From: Rhodococcoides corynebacterioides NBRC 14404
Lineage (GTDB): Bacteria; Actinomycetota; Actinomycetes; Mycobacteriales; Mycobacteriaceae
Direction of reading: 5' to 3'
Length of the DNA: 64,000 nucleotides
Assembly (NCBI RefSeq): GCF_001894765.1
Contig: NZ_BCWV01000002.1
Coordinates: forward strand, 682,001-746,000
In this document: one piece after another, positions 43,893 to 53,063 of the stretch
Position numbering within the stretch: the stretch's first letter is position 1
Layout of the letters: each line of letters starts with the position of its first letter
The notes under the pieces: generated by a model
What the model was told of the DNA's origin: nothing
Seen by the model: only the letters and a program-made list of their open reading frames with translations
Databases searched by the model: none
Program-made: the position numbers and the translations under genes

Positions 43893-44830
43893 CCGCTACC
43901 GCCGACACCGCGCGGCCGCACAAGCACTCCAAGAAGGCCGAGGAGGCACGCTCGGAGGGCAAGAAGGCCGAGCGGCGACTGGGACTGCTGCTGGTGGCGC
44001 CCGCCGCCATCATGATGCTGGCGGTCACTGCCTACCCGATCATCTACGCGTTCTGGTTGTCCCTGCAGAAGTACAACCTGGCGTTCCCCGACGAGCGCGA
44101 ATTCGTGGGTCTGTCCAACTACGCCGCCGTGCTCACCGACGGCTACTGGTGGACGGCGTTCACCATCACCGTGGTCATCACGGTCATCTCGGTGGCCATC
44201 GAGTTCGTGCTCGGTCTCGCGGTCGCTCTGATCATGCACCGCACCATCTTCGGGCGCGGACTGGTCCGCACCGTGGTGTTGATCCCGTACGGCATCGTGA
44301 CCGTGGCCGCGGCCTACAGCTGGTACTACGCCTGGACGCCCGAGACGGGCTACCTGGCCAACCTGCTGCCCGACGGCAGTGCGCCGCTCACGCAACAGAT
44401 TCCGTCGCTCGCCATCGTGGTCCTGGCCGAGGTGTGGAAGACCACCCCGTTCATGGCGCTGCTGCTCCTGGCAGGACTCGCCTTGGTCCCGGACGACCTG
44501 CTCAAGGCCGCCCAGGTCGACGGGGCCGGAGCGTGGACCCGGTTGGTGCGCATCATCATTCCGCTGATGAAGCCGGCCATTCTGGTGGCGCTGCTGTTCC
44601 GCACGCTGGACGCGTTCCGCATCTTCGACAACATCTACGTGCTCACCCGAGGCAGCAATCAGACGGGGTCGGTCTCGATCCTGGGCTACAACAACCTGTT
44701 CGGGGCGTTCAACCTCGGACTCGGGTCGGCGATCAGCGTGTTGATCTTCTTCTGCGTCGCGATCATCGCCTTCGTCTTCATCAAACTGTTCGGGGCCTCC
44801 GCACCCGGCTCGGACACGGAAGGGCGCTGA
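43889..44830 (+). CDS. sugA: trehalose ABC transporter permease SugA
   Basis: A 313-residue permease of the MalF/binding-protein-dependent type. After a basic cytoplasmic N-terminus (KHSKKAEEARSEGKKAERR) come six membrane segments (about residues 33-58, 90-112, 122-142, 175-195, 220-245 region and 275-298). The EAA loop contacting the ATPase is visible as LKAAQVDGAGAWTRLVRIII near residue 205. GTG 43889 overlaps the lpqY stop, and sugB follows after 3 nt, so the four genes are one transcript. Confidence 0.94.
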   Translation: MTATADTARPHKHSKKAEEARSEGKKAERRLGLLLVAPAAIMMLAVTAYPIIYAFWLSLQKYNLAFPDEREFVGLSNYAAVLTDGYWWTAFTITVVITVISVAIEFVLGLAVALIMHRTIFGRGLVRTVVLIPYGIVTVAAAYSWYYAWTPETGYLANLLPDGSAPLTQQIPSLAIVVLAEVWKTTPFMALLLLAGLALVPDDLLKAAQVDGAGAWTRLVRIIIPLMKPAILVALLFRTLDAFRIFDNIYVLTRGSNQTGSVSILGYNNLFGAFNLGLGSAISVLIFFCVAIIAFVFIKLFGASAPGSDTEGR

Positions 44831-44833
44831 CCC

Positions 44834-45664
44834 ATGGCCGCAACCACCAAGACGAAAGCCGGCTGGTCCATCGTCAACCTGCTGGTCCTGCTGTACGCGT
44901 TGATTCCGTTGGTGTGGATCATCTCGCTGTCCTTCAAGCCGGTGGCGAACATCGCGGACGGCAAGTTCATCCCCACCACTTGGACGCTGGACAACTACAA
45001 GGGCATCTTCCAGACCTCGCAGTTCACCAGCGCCCTGATCAACTCCATCGGTATCGGACTGATCACCACGGCGATCGCCGTCGTCATCGGCACCATGGCC
45101 GCCTACGCGGTCGCGCGCCTGGACTTCCCCGGCAAGAAGCTGCTGGTGGGGTCGGCTCTGCTGATCGCGATGTTCCCCCAGATCTCGCTGGTGACACCGC
45201 TGTTCGACATCGAGCGCGCGCTCGGACTGTTCGACACGTGGCCCGGCCTGATCCTGCCGTACATCACGTTCGCCCTGCCGCTGGCGATCTACACGCTCTC
45301 GGCGTTCTTCCGGGAAATTCCGTGGGAGCTCGAGAAGGCGGCCAAGATGGACGGCGCGACCCCGGGTCAGGCGTTCCGCAAGGTCATCGCACCGCTGGCC
45401 GCGCCCGGCATCGTCACCGCCGCCATCCTCGTGTTCATCTTCGCCTGGAACGACCTGCTGCTGGCCATCTCCCTCACGGCCACCGAGCGCTCGGTCACCG
45501 TGCCGGCAGCCATCTCTCAGTTCACCGGCAGTTCCCAGTTCGAGGAACCGACGGGATCCATTGCCGCTGCCGCAGTGGTCATCACGATCCCGATCATCAT
45601 CTTCGTGCTCTTCTTCCAACGTCGTATCGTGGCGGGCCTGACGTCCGGCGCAGTGAAGGGATAG
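44834..45664 (+). CDS. sugB: trehalose ABC transporter permease SugB
   Basis: A 276-residue MalG-type permease with six membrane segments (about residues 13-33, 72-95, 106-128, 138-158, 183-205 and 240-262). The EAA loop is [20 protein letters not shown] near residue 169. It pairs with SugA to form the translocation channel. ATG 44834; the sugC start is 4 nt after its stop. Confidence 0.94.
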   Translation: MAATTKTKAGWSIVNLLVLLYALIPLVWIISLSFKPVANIADGKFIPTTWTLDNYKGIFQTSQFTSALINSIGIGLITTAIAVVIGTMAAYAVARLDFPGKKLLVGSALLIAMFPQISLVTPLFDIERALGLFDTWPGLILPYITFALPLAIYTLSAFFREIPWELEKAAKMDGATPGQAFRKVIAPLAAPGIVTAAILVFIFAWNDLLLAISLTATERSVTVPAAISQFTGSSQFEEPTGSIAAAAVVITIPIIIFVLFFQRRIVAGLTSGAVKG

Positions 45665-45668
45665 ACCC

Positions 45669-46832
<1,164 letters not shown>

Positions 46833-46845
46833 TCGATCGAACCAG

Positions 46846-46882
46846 GACGACGCGCCCCGCTCGATCAGCGGGGCGCGTTGTC
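46846..46882. terminator. bidirectional terminator of sugC and the convergent ParB-like gene
   Basis: Sixteen-bp stem with one G-T pair: 46846-46861 pairs with 46867-46882, loop CGATC. The inner 12 bp ACGCGCCCCGCT / AGCGGGGCGCGT are perfect. The convergent gene's stop codon (46865-46867) is in the loop edge and its last codons (Asn-Ala-Pro-Arg) are the right arm. Confidence 0.75.
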
Positions 46883-47713
46883 CTTCAACTGGGCCAGGAT
46901 CTCGTCGTTCCAGATGTGGCTGCGCACCAGGCGATACCGCTCACGTGCCACCCACATGTACGCCTCGGCGTCGGTGTGCCGGGTCAGCATCCCGCCCACC
47001 GAACGCACCATGCGGACCACCGGCAGGAACTCCTCGCCGAACCATCGGCGTGCCACCGTGCGCCGGTCGACGAACTCGCCGAGTTCCTGCATCAGGCGAA
47101 AACCCCACGCCTCCACCGCATCACTGAGCTCCGCGTACTGCCACGGGTCGGTGAACTCGATCGCGTCGCGGGACTTGCCCGTCAACGGCACCCGGCTGAA
47201 GAAGATGCGGCGGTGGTCCTTGACCAGCAGATCGCCACGGCTCGAGATGCCGTCGGGGGAGATGCGGGTGACGATCTCCGTCACGTACGCCTCGATGGTG
47301 CTGTGGTGCATGGCGCACGCGATCGACACGCGGTGGTGACCGTCGATGACGAAGTGCATCGGGCCCACCCGGTAGACCTGGATCGGGGGCATCGACTCAC
47401 CGCGACGCCACGCCGTCGCCAAGCGTTGCCATCGTTCCCGTGTCCGTGCCGACGTCGGGCGGAAGTAGCGGTCGAAGTCGCGGGTGCGATCGACGCTGCC
47501 GACGATCGAATCGACCCGAATCACCTCCAGTCCGAGACGTCGTTCGCCCATCCGGCCGAGTGCGGCGACCACTTCGTCGAACGGCAGGATCGTGTTGACG
47601 TCGTCGGGCTGCCGACGGAGCCACCCGACCAGGCGCGCCACGTCGGCGCGGCGACGCTGACGCGAGAAGTCGTTCTGCGCATCGGCGGCGGGGAATCCGG
47701 TGTCACGAACCAT
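46865..47713 (-). CDS. ParB-like nuclease-domain protein of unknown function
   Basis: A 282-residue protein. Its middle has the ParB/sulfiredoxin-like fold: a SMPPIQVYRVGPMHFVIDGH strand pair (about residues 105-125) with the GHHRVS phosphate-binding motif near residue 124, followed by a variable helical region. The ParB N-terminal GExRxxA box is replaced by GHHRVSIA, and there is no helix-turn-helix or segregation partner gene, so it is not chromosome ParB. An N-terminal R-R-R-A-D-V-A-R-L helix and WLRRQPDDVNTILPFDEVVA precede it. It overlaps the upstream phosphoesterase gene by 11 nt. Confidence 0.78.
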   Translation of the reverse strand: MVRDTGFPAADAQNDFSRQRRRADVARLVGWLRRQPDDVNTILPFDEVVAALGRMGERRLGLEVIRVDSIVGSVDRTRDFDRYFRPTSARTRERWQRLATAWRRGESMPPIQVYRVGPMHFVIDGHHRVSIACAMHHSTIEAYVTEIVTRISPDGISSRGDLLVKDHRRIFFSRVPLTGKSRDAIEFTDPWQYAELSDAVEAWGFRLMQELGEFVDRRTVARRWFGEEFLPVVRMVRSVGGMLTRHTDAEAYMWVARERYRLVRSHIWNDEILAQLKDNAPR

Positions 47714-48425
47714 GGCGGCGTCTTTCGATCACGGGCGGCTCCGCGCCGCCGGGGGTGAGGGTGAACAGGGCGTAGCCCACGGTGTTGAGCACCAGCGCGC
47801 CGTGCAGTTCGTGGTCGACGGGCCGGGTTCCGTGCGGGTGGACGTGACCGTGGACCAGCAGCTGCGGCCGCAACTTCTCGGTCAGCGTGTGCAGGCAGCG
47901 GAAACCGCGATGCGGCGCGTCGTCGCCGTCGCCGACGTCCGCCGGCGGGCTGTGGGTGAGCAGGATGTCCACTCCGCGGGAGGACCCGTCGGCGTCGGTG
48001 GTCCGGCGTAGTCGCGGATGCCAGGCGTCGGTGCGCAGCAGCGTGCCCGACCGCCGCCGCTGTTGCTTCTCGGTCCACTGGTTCGGCCCGTTGCGGTAGC
48101 GAATCGACCCGCCCAGGCCGGCGATGCGCAGGCCGGCGGCGGCGACGATGCGCCGATCGGCGTTGATCGCCCCGCTCGGGCCCGGCCACGACGTGGGCAG
48201 TCCGGCCCGCATCCAGCCGACCCGGCCCGCCGAGTAGCCGGTGAGATCGGCGTCGTGGTTCCCCGGAACGAACACGCAGGGCGCGTTCGACACGTTGGTC
48301 AGGTGCTCGAGGTACGCGAACGGCAGATCGCCGGCGCCCAGCACCAGGTCGACCTCGAAGGGCAGCCGGCGGGCGTTCCACAGTCCCTCGACGACCTCGT
48401 CGGACACAGTCAGGACTCGCACCAC
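47703..48425 (-). CDS. calcineurin-like metallophosphoesterase
   Basis: A 240-residue phosphoesterase. Motifs in order: VLTVSDEV (residues 4-11; the usual DxH is DEV, so the first metal-binding His is missing), GAGDLPF near residue 32, GNHDAD near 60, THSPPADVGD near 158 and HGHVHPHG near 195. The remaining ligands would bind two metals; substrate unknown. GTG 48425 is preferred because a TACGGT box is 7 nt upstream; GTG 48422 is adjacent. Its end overlaps the ParB-like gene by 11 nt, so the pair is co-translated. Confidence 0.82.
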   Translation of the reverse strand: MVRVLTVSDEVVEGLWNARRLPFEVDLVLGAGDLPFAYLEHLTNVSNAPCVFVPGNHDADLTGYSAGRVGWMRAGLPTSWPGPSGAINADRRIVAAAGLRIAGLGGSIRYRNGPNQWTEKQQRRRSGTLLRTDAWHPRLRRTTDADGSSRGVDILLTHSPPADVGDGDDAPHRGFRCLHTLTEKLRPQLLVHGHVHPHGTRPVDHELHGALVLNTVGYALFTLTPGGAEPPVIERRRHGS

Positions 48426-48432
48426 GCAGACG

Positions 48433-48438
48433 ACCGTA
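48433..48438 (-). promoter_or_regulatory. candidate -10 box of the phosphoesterase gene, leaderless
   Basis: Minus strand TACGGT (48438 to 48433), then 7 nt, then GTG 48425. Confidence 0.4.
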
Positions 48439-48474
48439 CCGGGCGCGTCCCCGACCGGGTGGTTGTATGGAGCG

Positions 48475-49092
48475 GTGGTGGACGACGCGAGACGCAACCC
48501 GATCGAGGCAGTACGAGCACACGTCTCACCCCGGTGGGGCGGCGCACCGGTGACGGCGTCGCGGACCTTCCTCGGTCTCGAACCCGTCGACGTCCTGCTC
48601 TTCGGTCACGCATCCGACGGGCTGCTGCGCCTGGTCAGCGTCGGCTGTTCCCGACACCCGATGACCGACCCGACGGCGGCGTTGGCCGACCCGGTCCGCG
48701 GACCGCGGGCGGAATTGGTGCTGACGCTGCGCATGGCTCATCCGTCCGTCACCGAGGTCTGGAAGACCCTCGCCGTGTTCGCCGCCGCTCCCGCGGTGGA
48801 GGGGGTCGTCCTCACTGCCGACGCGCTTCTCGATGCCGGGGAACCGCTGTGGCCGGGCGCCCCGTTCACCGCCGTGTTGTTGGGAGCGTCGGACCCCGAC
48901 GACCTCGACGACCTTCCGCTGCCCGATCCGATGGACCCCGTGCAGTTCCTCGCCGCCGTGCCGGTCACCGCCACCGAGGCCGCCTGGGTCCGACTGCGAG
49001 GAGCCGATGCGTTGCGCGACGCGTGGGCGGAGGCCGATATCGACGTGCGCGACCCCACTCGGACCGCGGCCAGCCTCGGTCCGGCGGGCTGA
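48475..49092 (+). CDS. suppressor-of-fused (SUFU) domain protein
   Basis: A 205-residue protein with the features of bacterial SUFU-domain proteins: VDVLLFGHASDGLLRLVSVG then CSRHPM near residue 50, RAELVLTLRMAHP near 80, a WPGAPFTAVLLGASD block near 128 and a LAAVPVTATEAAWVR strand near 160. Bacterial SUFU proteins are common in immunity and polymorphic-toxin neighbourhoods, but single genes like this one are widespread in actinobacteria and have no assigned role. GTG 48475 or 48478 starts the frame; it is divergent from the phosphoesterase gene by 49 nt. The PHP gene follows 13 nt after its stop. Confidence 0.75.
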   Translation: MVDDARRNPIEAVRAHVSPRWGGAPVTASRTFLGLEPVDVLLFGHASDGLLRLVSVGCSRHPMTDPTAALADPVRGPRAELVLTLRMAHPSVTEVWKTLAVFAAAPAVEGVVLTADALLDAGEPLWPGAPFTAVLLGASDPDDLDDLPLPDPMDPVQFLAAVPVTATEAAWVRLRGADALRDAWAEADIDVRDPTRTAASLGPAG

Positions 49093-49105
49093 CAGACTGG
49101 TCTCC

Positions 49106-49990
49106 GTGTCCGACTGCATCGACCTGCACACCCACAGCACCGAGTCCGACGGCACCGACAGTCCGACCGGTGTGGTCGAGGCCGCGATCGACGCCGGGGT
49201 CACGGTGCTCGCGCTGACCGACCACGACACCACCACGGGGTGGGCCGAGGCCGAGCGAGTCGTGCGCAGCAGACCGGACGCGCCGACGTTGGTGCGGGGC
49301 ATGGAGATGTCCTGCACCGGCCGTGGCGAGGACGGTGACCCCGTCACGGTGCATCTGCTCGCGTACTTGTTCGACGCCGACGATCGGGCGCTGAAGGAGG
49401 AACGGCGACGTCTGCGTGCGGAGCGAGACACGCGGCTGCGCAGCATGATCGGGAAGATGGCGGCCGCCGGGTACGCCGTCGACGCGGACGAGATCCTCGC
49501 CGAGGCGGGAGGCAGCGCCGGGCGCCCCCACCTCGCCCGAGCCCTCGTGAAGCTCGGCGTGGTGTCGACGGTCGGCGACGCGTTCGAGGACCTGCTGAAG
49601 ACCGGCGGACGCTTCTACGTCGAGAAGGCCGACACCCCACTCGACGACGCCGTCGCCATGATCGCCGCCGCCGGCGGCGTCTCCGTGATCGCGCACGCCC
49701 GGGCGCGTCGCCGCGGGCGACTGCTGCACCTCGACCACATCCTCGACCTCGCGCGGGGCGGTCTGCTCGGCGGACTCGAGGTCGACCACCCCGACCACGA
49801 CCCGGCCGACGCCGAGCTGTTGCGCGGCATCGCCCGCGAGCACGGGCTGATCGTCACCGGATCCAGCGACTACCACGGCACCAACAAGACCACCCCCATC
49901 GCCGCGCGCACCACCGACCCCGACCAGTACGCCGCCCTCGTGGACCGGGCGACGGGCATCGACGTGGTGCTCCCGGGGAGCAGCCGATGA
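49106..49990 (+). CDS. PHP-domain phosphoesterase (3',5'-nucleoside bisphosphate phosphatase/RNase AM type)
   Basis: A 294-residue metal-dependent phosphoesterase of the PHP family. The first metal motif DLHTHSTESDG starts at residue 6, TDHDTTTG is near residue 37, GMEMSC near 64, HLLAYLFD near 83, a RPHLARALVKLG insertion near 138, VSVIAHARARRRG near 193, and the last ligand GSSDYHG near 252. These match the YciV/TrpH group, which hydrolyses 3'-phosphoadenosine 5'-phosphate-type compounds or shortens RNA 5' ends. GTG 49106 has a CAGACT box 7 nt upstream. Its stop overlaps the next small membrane-protein gene (ATGA). Confidence 0.85.
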   Translation: MSDCIDLHTHSTESDGTDSPTGVVEAAIDAGVTVLALTDHDTTTGWAEAERVVRSRPDAPTLVRGMEMSCTGRGEDGDPVTVHLLAYLFDADDRALKEERRRLRAERDTRLRSMIGKMAAAGYAVDADEILAEAGGSAGRPHLARALVKLGVVSTVGDAFEDLLKTGGRFYVEKADTPLDDAVAMIAAAGGVSVIAHARARRRGRLLHLDHILDLARGGLLGGLEVDHPDHDPADAELLRGIAREHGLIVTGSSDYHGTNKTTPIAARTTDPDQYAALVDRATGIDVVLPGSSR

Positions 49991-50244
49991 GGGCGCTCAG
50001 CGGATCCGTCACCGCCGGACTGGTGATCCTTGCCGCCGTCGTGGTCGCCGCCGCCGTCATCGGCGGTGACCGGGGATTCCCGGGCCCCGGCACCGCGACG
50101 GTCGCCTGGCACGTGGTCGCCGTCGTCGCCGCCCTCGTCCTCCAGCACCTCGCCGACCACCGGACCCGCGTTCTGTCCGTCCTCGGTTCCCTCGGCGTCC
50201 TCGCCGTCGCCGGGGCCCTGCTGTGGACGCAGTGGTGGAACTGA
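49987..50244 (+). CDS. small membrane protein, 85 residues
   Basis: ATG 49987 overlaps the PHP stop. The product has three hydrophobic helices (about residues 7-26, 38-54 and 62-80) linked by short loops, a single HLADHRTR polar segment, and ends WTQWWN. It resembles uncharacterised actinobacterial membrane proteins; no catalytic residues can be named. Its stop codon lies in the first copy of a 24-bp tandem repeat. Confidence 0.75.
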   Translation: MRALSGSVTAGLVILAAVVVAAAVIGGDRGFPGPGTATVAWHVVAVVAALVLQHLADHRTRVLSVLGSLGVLAVAGALLWTQWWN

Positions 50245-50293
50245 CGCGCAGCGTCGCGGTGGAACTGACGCGCAGCGTCGCGGCGGAACTGAC
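50235..50293. repeat. 24-bp tandem repeat (2.5 copies) spanning the stop codon of the small membrane-protein gene
   Basis: Units at 50235-50258 and 50259-50282 are identical; a partial third copy with one change runs to 50293. Each full unit contains the TGA stop context GGAACTGA and an inverted repeat GACGC-GCA-GCGTC, so two small hairpins stand side by side after the gene. Confidence 0.8.
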
Positions 50294-50452
50294 TCTCGAG
50301 TAACCACGCCGTCGGGAATCTGGCACACTGGACCCACTCGTAGCGCCGCCACCCGCGGCGTGACAGCGCGCGGCCACCGCCGCGCCGCCCCGCTCGACAC
50401 CCGCCGCCAGGGTTACCGATCACCGGTGTGCGCCTCGATGCCGATCACGTTC

Positions 50453-50467
50453 CGTGTTCCGAACACG
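50453..50467. promoter_or_regulatory. 15-bp palindrome upstream of the malic enzyme gene
   Basis: CGTGTTC-C-GAACACG is perfect over 7 bp on each side and ends 19 nt before the ATG, just ahead of the GAGGAG ribosome binding site; position suits a repressor operator. Confidence 0.45.
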
Positions 50468-50486
50468 CTTCCGCGAGGAGTTCGCC

Positions 50487-51677
50487 ATGACCGCTGCGCC
50501 CGAATCCGCCGGTACCTCCACCGCCGACATCACCGACGAGGAGATCTTCCTCGGCCATGTCGGCGGCAAGCTCGAGGTGGGGCTCACCGCACCCCTCGAG
50601 ACGGTCCGCGACCTGTCCATCGCGTACACCCCCGGTGTCGCGAAGGTCAGCCGCGCCATCGCCGCCGACCGCGACCTGGTGAATCGATACACCTGGACCG
50701 AGCGGCTCGTGGTGGTCGTCAGCGACGGCTCCGCCGTCCTCGGACTCGGCGACATCGGGCCGCGGGCCTCGCTTCCGGTCATGGAGGGCAAGGCCGCCCT
50801 GTTCAAGAAGTTCGGCGGGCTCAACTCCATCCCGCTGGTGCTCGACACCGGCGACGTCGACGAGATCGTCGAGACCCTCGTGCGGTTGCGCCCGAGCTTC
50901 GGCGCGGTGAACCTCGAGGACGTCTCCGCGCCCCGCTGCTTCGACCTCGAGCGCAAGCTCGTCGAGGCCCTCGACTGCCCCGTGATGCACGACGATCAGC
51001 ACGGCACGGCCATCGTGGTGCTCGCGGCTCTGCAGGGGGCGGCGCGTGTGCAGGGCCGCGGCCTCGCTCCGCTGCGGGTGGTCATCTCGGGTGCGGGCGC
51101 CGCCGGCGTCGCCTGCGCGAACATCCTGCTGGCCGCGGGTGTCTTCGACATCGTGGTCCTCGACTCGCGCGGCATCGTCGAGTCCGGCCGGGACGATCTG
51201 ACGCCCGTCAAGACCGACCTCGCCGCCCGCACCAACCCGCGCGGCCTGCGCGGTGGGACCGCGGATGCCCTCGCCGATGCCGACGTGTTCATCGGCGTCT
51301 CCGCCGGCACCGTCGCCCACGAGGCGATCGCCTCGATGGCCCCCGACTCCATCGTCTTCGCCCTCTCCAACCCGGACCCCGAGATCCATCCGGAGGACGC
51401 GCGTCGCCACGCGGCGATCGTCGCCACCGGACGGAGCGACTTCGCGAACCAGATCAACAACGTGCTCGCATTCCCGGGGGTGTTCCGCGGTGCGCTGGAC
51501 GCCGGTGCGCGACGCATCACCGAGAACATGAAGCTCGCTGCGGCCGGCGCGATCCTGTCGGTGGTGGGCGACGACCTCGCGGCGGATCGCATCGTGCCCA
51601 GCCCCCTCGACCCCCGGGTGGCCCCGGCCGTGGCCGCCGCCGTCGCCGAGGCGGCTCGACGGGACGGCGTGGTCTGA
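50487..51677 (+). CDS. malic enzyme (NAD(P)-dependent malate dehydrogenase, decarboxylating)
   Basis: A 396-residue malic enzyme of the short prokaryotic type that decarboxylates malate to pyruvate with NAD(P) reduction. It has the malic N domain with YTPGVAKVS (residues 40-48), DGSAVLGLGDIGPRASLPVM near residue 78, VNLEDVSAPRCFDLE near 148, the metal-site DDQHGTAIV near 170, Rossmann motif ISGAGAAGVACANILL near 196 and ALSNPDPEI near 293. No phosphotransacetylase tail is present. ATG 50487 with GAGGAG 7 nt upstream; an upstream ATG at 50454 lies across the palindrome and was not chosen. It may form an anaplerotic pair with nearby kgd. Confidence 0.92.
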   Translation: MTAAPESAGTSTADITDEEIFLGHVGGKLEVGLTAPLETVRDLSIAYTPGVAKVSRAIAADRDLVNRYTWTERLVVVVSDGSAVLGLGDIGPRASLPVMEGKAALFKKFGGLNSIPLVLDTGDVDEIVETLVRLRPSFGAVNLEDVSAPRCFDLERKLVEALDCPVMHDDQHGTAIVVLAALQGAARVQGRGLAPLRVVISGAGAAGVACANILLAAGVFDIVVLDSRGIVESGRDDLTPVKTDLAARTNPRGLRGGTADALADADVFIGVSAGTVAHEAIASMAPDSIVFALSNPDPEIHPEDARRHAAIVATGRSDFANQINNVLAFPGVFRGALDAGARRITENMKLAAAGAILSVVGDDLAADRIVPSPLDPRVAPAVAAAVAEAARRDGVV

Positions 51678-51680
51678 CCC

Positions 51681-51718
51681 GCGCCGACCCCGCGCGTCAG
51701 ACGCGCGGGGTGCGGCGC
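51681..51718. terminator. bidirectional terminator between malic enzyme and convergent permease genes
   Basis: An 11-bp perfect stem ACCCCGCGCGT / ACGCGCGGGGT with loop CAG, extended by six further pairs past one bulged G (51712). The permease stop codon (51697-51699) occupies the loop. Confidence 0.75.
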
Positions 51719-52377
51719 AGGCGTCCCGTTCCGGGCTGCGACGCCCACACGGCGAGCGCCCACAGGCCGTCCGCCACGAGCGCCAGCACGGCCACGAGGA
51801 TGGCGCCGACGACGACCCGGTCGTAGCTGTAGAGCGCCAGTCCGTCGAAGATGTAGCGGCCGAGGCCGCCCAGGTTGACGAAGGCCGCGACCGTCGCCGT
51901 CGCGATGACCTGCAGGGTGGCATTGCGGAGGCCGCCGAGGATCAGGGGCAGCGCCACCGGCACCTCCACCCGGAAGAGCACCTGACGCTCGCGCATCCCC
52001 ATCGCGCGGGCGGCGTCGACGACGGTGGCCGGTGCGTTGGCGACCCCGGCGTAGGTGCCGGCGAGGATGGGCGGAATACCCAGCAGGACGAGGGCGAGAA
52101 TCGGGGGGACCAGGCCGAGCCCGAGTGCGAGGACCGCGAAGGTCAGCACGCCCAGCGTGGGCAGGGACCGCAGGCTGTTGACCAGGCCCACGACGACGAC
52201 CTCGCCGCGGCGTCGGTGGCCGATGGCGAGACCGAGCGGCACTGCGACGGCCGCCGAGATCACGACGGCGAGCAGGCTGTACCAGGCGTGCTCGAGCAGG
52301 CGGGTGCCGATGCCGACACCACCCGACCAGTTGGCGCCGTCGAGGATGTACGCGACGGCGTCGGACACGATGCTCAT
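51697..52377 (-). CDS. osmoprotectant ABC transporter permease (OpuCD/ProW-like)
   Basis: A 226-residue permease with five or six membrane segments beginning near residue 22, the EAA-type loop DAARAMGMRERQVLFRVEVP near residue 122, and LGGLRNATLQVIATATVAAF near 147, the pattern of glycine-betaine/choline OpuB-OpuC permeases. ATG 52377 overlaps the preceding permease stop (ATGA), so it is the last gene of a four-gene minus-strand operon: binding protein, ATPase, permease, permease. The end lies in a strong terminator hairpin. Confidence 0.9.
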   Translation of the reverse strand: MSIVSDAVAYILDGANWSGGVGIGTRLLEHAWYSLLAVVISAAVAVPLGLAIGHRRRGEVVVVGLVNSLRSLPTLGVLTFAVLALGLGLVPPILALVLLGIPPILAGTYAGVANAPATVVDAARAMGMRERQVLFRVEVPVALPLILGGLRNATLQVIATATVAAFVNLGGLGRYIFDGLALYSYDRVVVGAILVAVLALVADGLWALAVWASQPGTGRLRRTPRV

Positions 52378-53063
52378 GTGGGCTCTCCCGCGGCGGACCG
52401 TTCGGTGACCACTCGGCTGCCACCGCTGCGCCGGGTCCGAGTCCACGGTGTCAGCAGCCGCCCCACGAGGTAGAGCGCCGCATCGAAGAACAAAGCCAGG
52501 ACCACGATCGCGATGATGCCCGCGAGGATCTGGTCCGGGAAGTTGCGCTGATATCCCTGGGTGAACAGCTGGCCGAGTCCACCGATGCCGATCACCGATC
52601 CGACCGAGACGAGCGAGATGTTGGTGACGGCGACGACGCGTACACCCGCCGTGAGAACCGGCAGCGCCAGAGGAAGTTCGACGGTCACGGTGCGCCGAAA
52701 CCGGCCGAATCCCATGGCCGTCGCAGCGTCCACGACGTCCGGCGGTACGGAATCGAGTGCTTCGGGCACGGCGCGGATCAACAGCGCGGTGGAGTACACG
52801 GTGAGGGCGATGACGACGTTGAGCGGATCGAGGATGCGCAGGCCGGCGATCAGCGGCACCGTCACGAACAGGGCGAGCGACGGAATGGTGAATGCGATGC
52901 TGGCGACCACGAGCGTCAGCCGTCGCGCCCACCGCGACGCCCTGATGATCGAGCCGACCGGGACCGCGATGACCAACCCGATCAGCAGCGGCAGCAGTGA
53001 CAGGTAGAGATGCGTCCCGGTCAGGTCCAGGACGGTGTCGAAGTTGTCGACCAGCCAGCGCAT
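52374..53063 (-). CDS. osmoprotectant ABC transporter permease (OpuCB/ProW-like)
   Basis: A 229-residue permease, partner of the one downstream. Membrane segments start near residues 17, 48, 78, 128, 180; the EAA loop is DAATAMGFGRFRRTVTVELP near residue 112, and SVIGIGGLGQLFTQGYQ near 160 matches OpuC-type permeases. ATG 53063 shares one base with the ATPase stop, so translation is coupled. The cytoplasmic tail is rich in Arg. Confidence 0.9.
   Translation of the reverse strand: MRWLVDNFDTVLDLTGTHLYLSLLPLLIGLVIAVPVGSIIRASRWARRLTLVVASIAFTIPSLALFVTVPLIAGLRILDPLNVVIALTVYSTALLIRAVPEALDSVPPDVVDAATAMGFGRFRRTVTVELPLALPVLTAGVRVVAVTNISLVSVGSVIGIGGLGQLFTQGYQRNFPDQILAGIIAIVVLALFFDAALYLVGRLLTPWTRTRRSGGSRVVTERSAAGEPT

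Noticed and set aside
46865..47713. Chromosome-partition ParB
   Set aside because: No helix-turn-helix, no parA neighbour and no parS site; only a ParB-like phosphate-binding fold is visible.
50030..51826. Long plus-strand frame through the 24-bp repeat and the malic enzyme gene
   Set aside because: It is a shifted frame of the PHP/small membrane/malic enzyme genes; the repeat merely supplies an in-frame RRGGTDAQ pattern.
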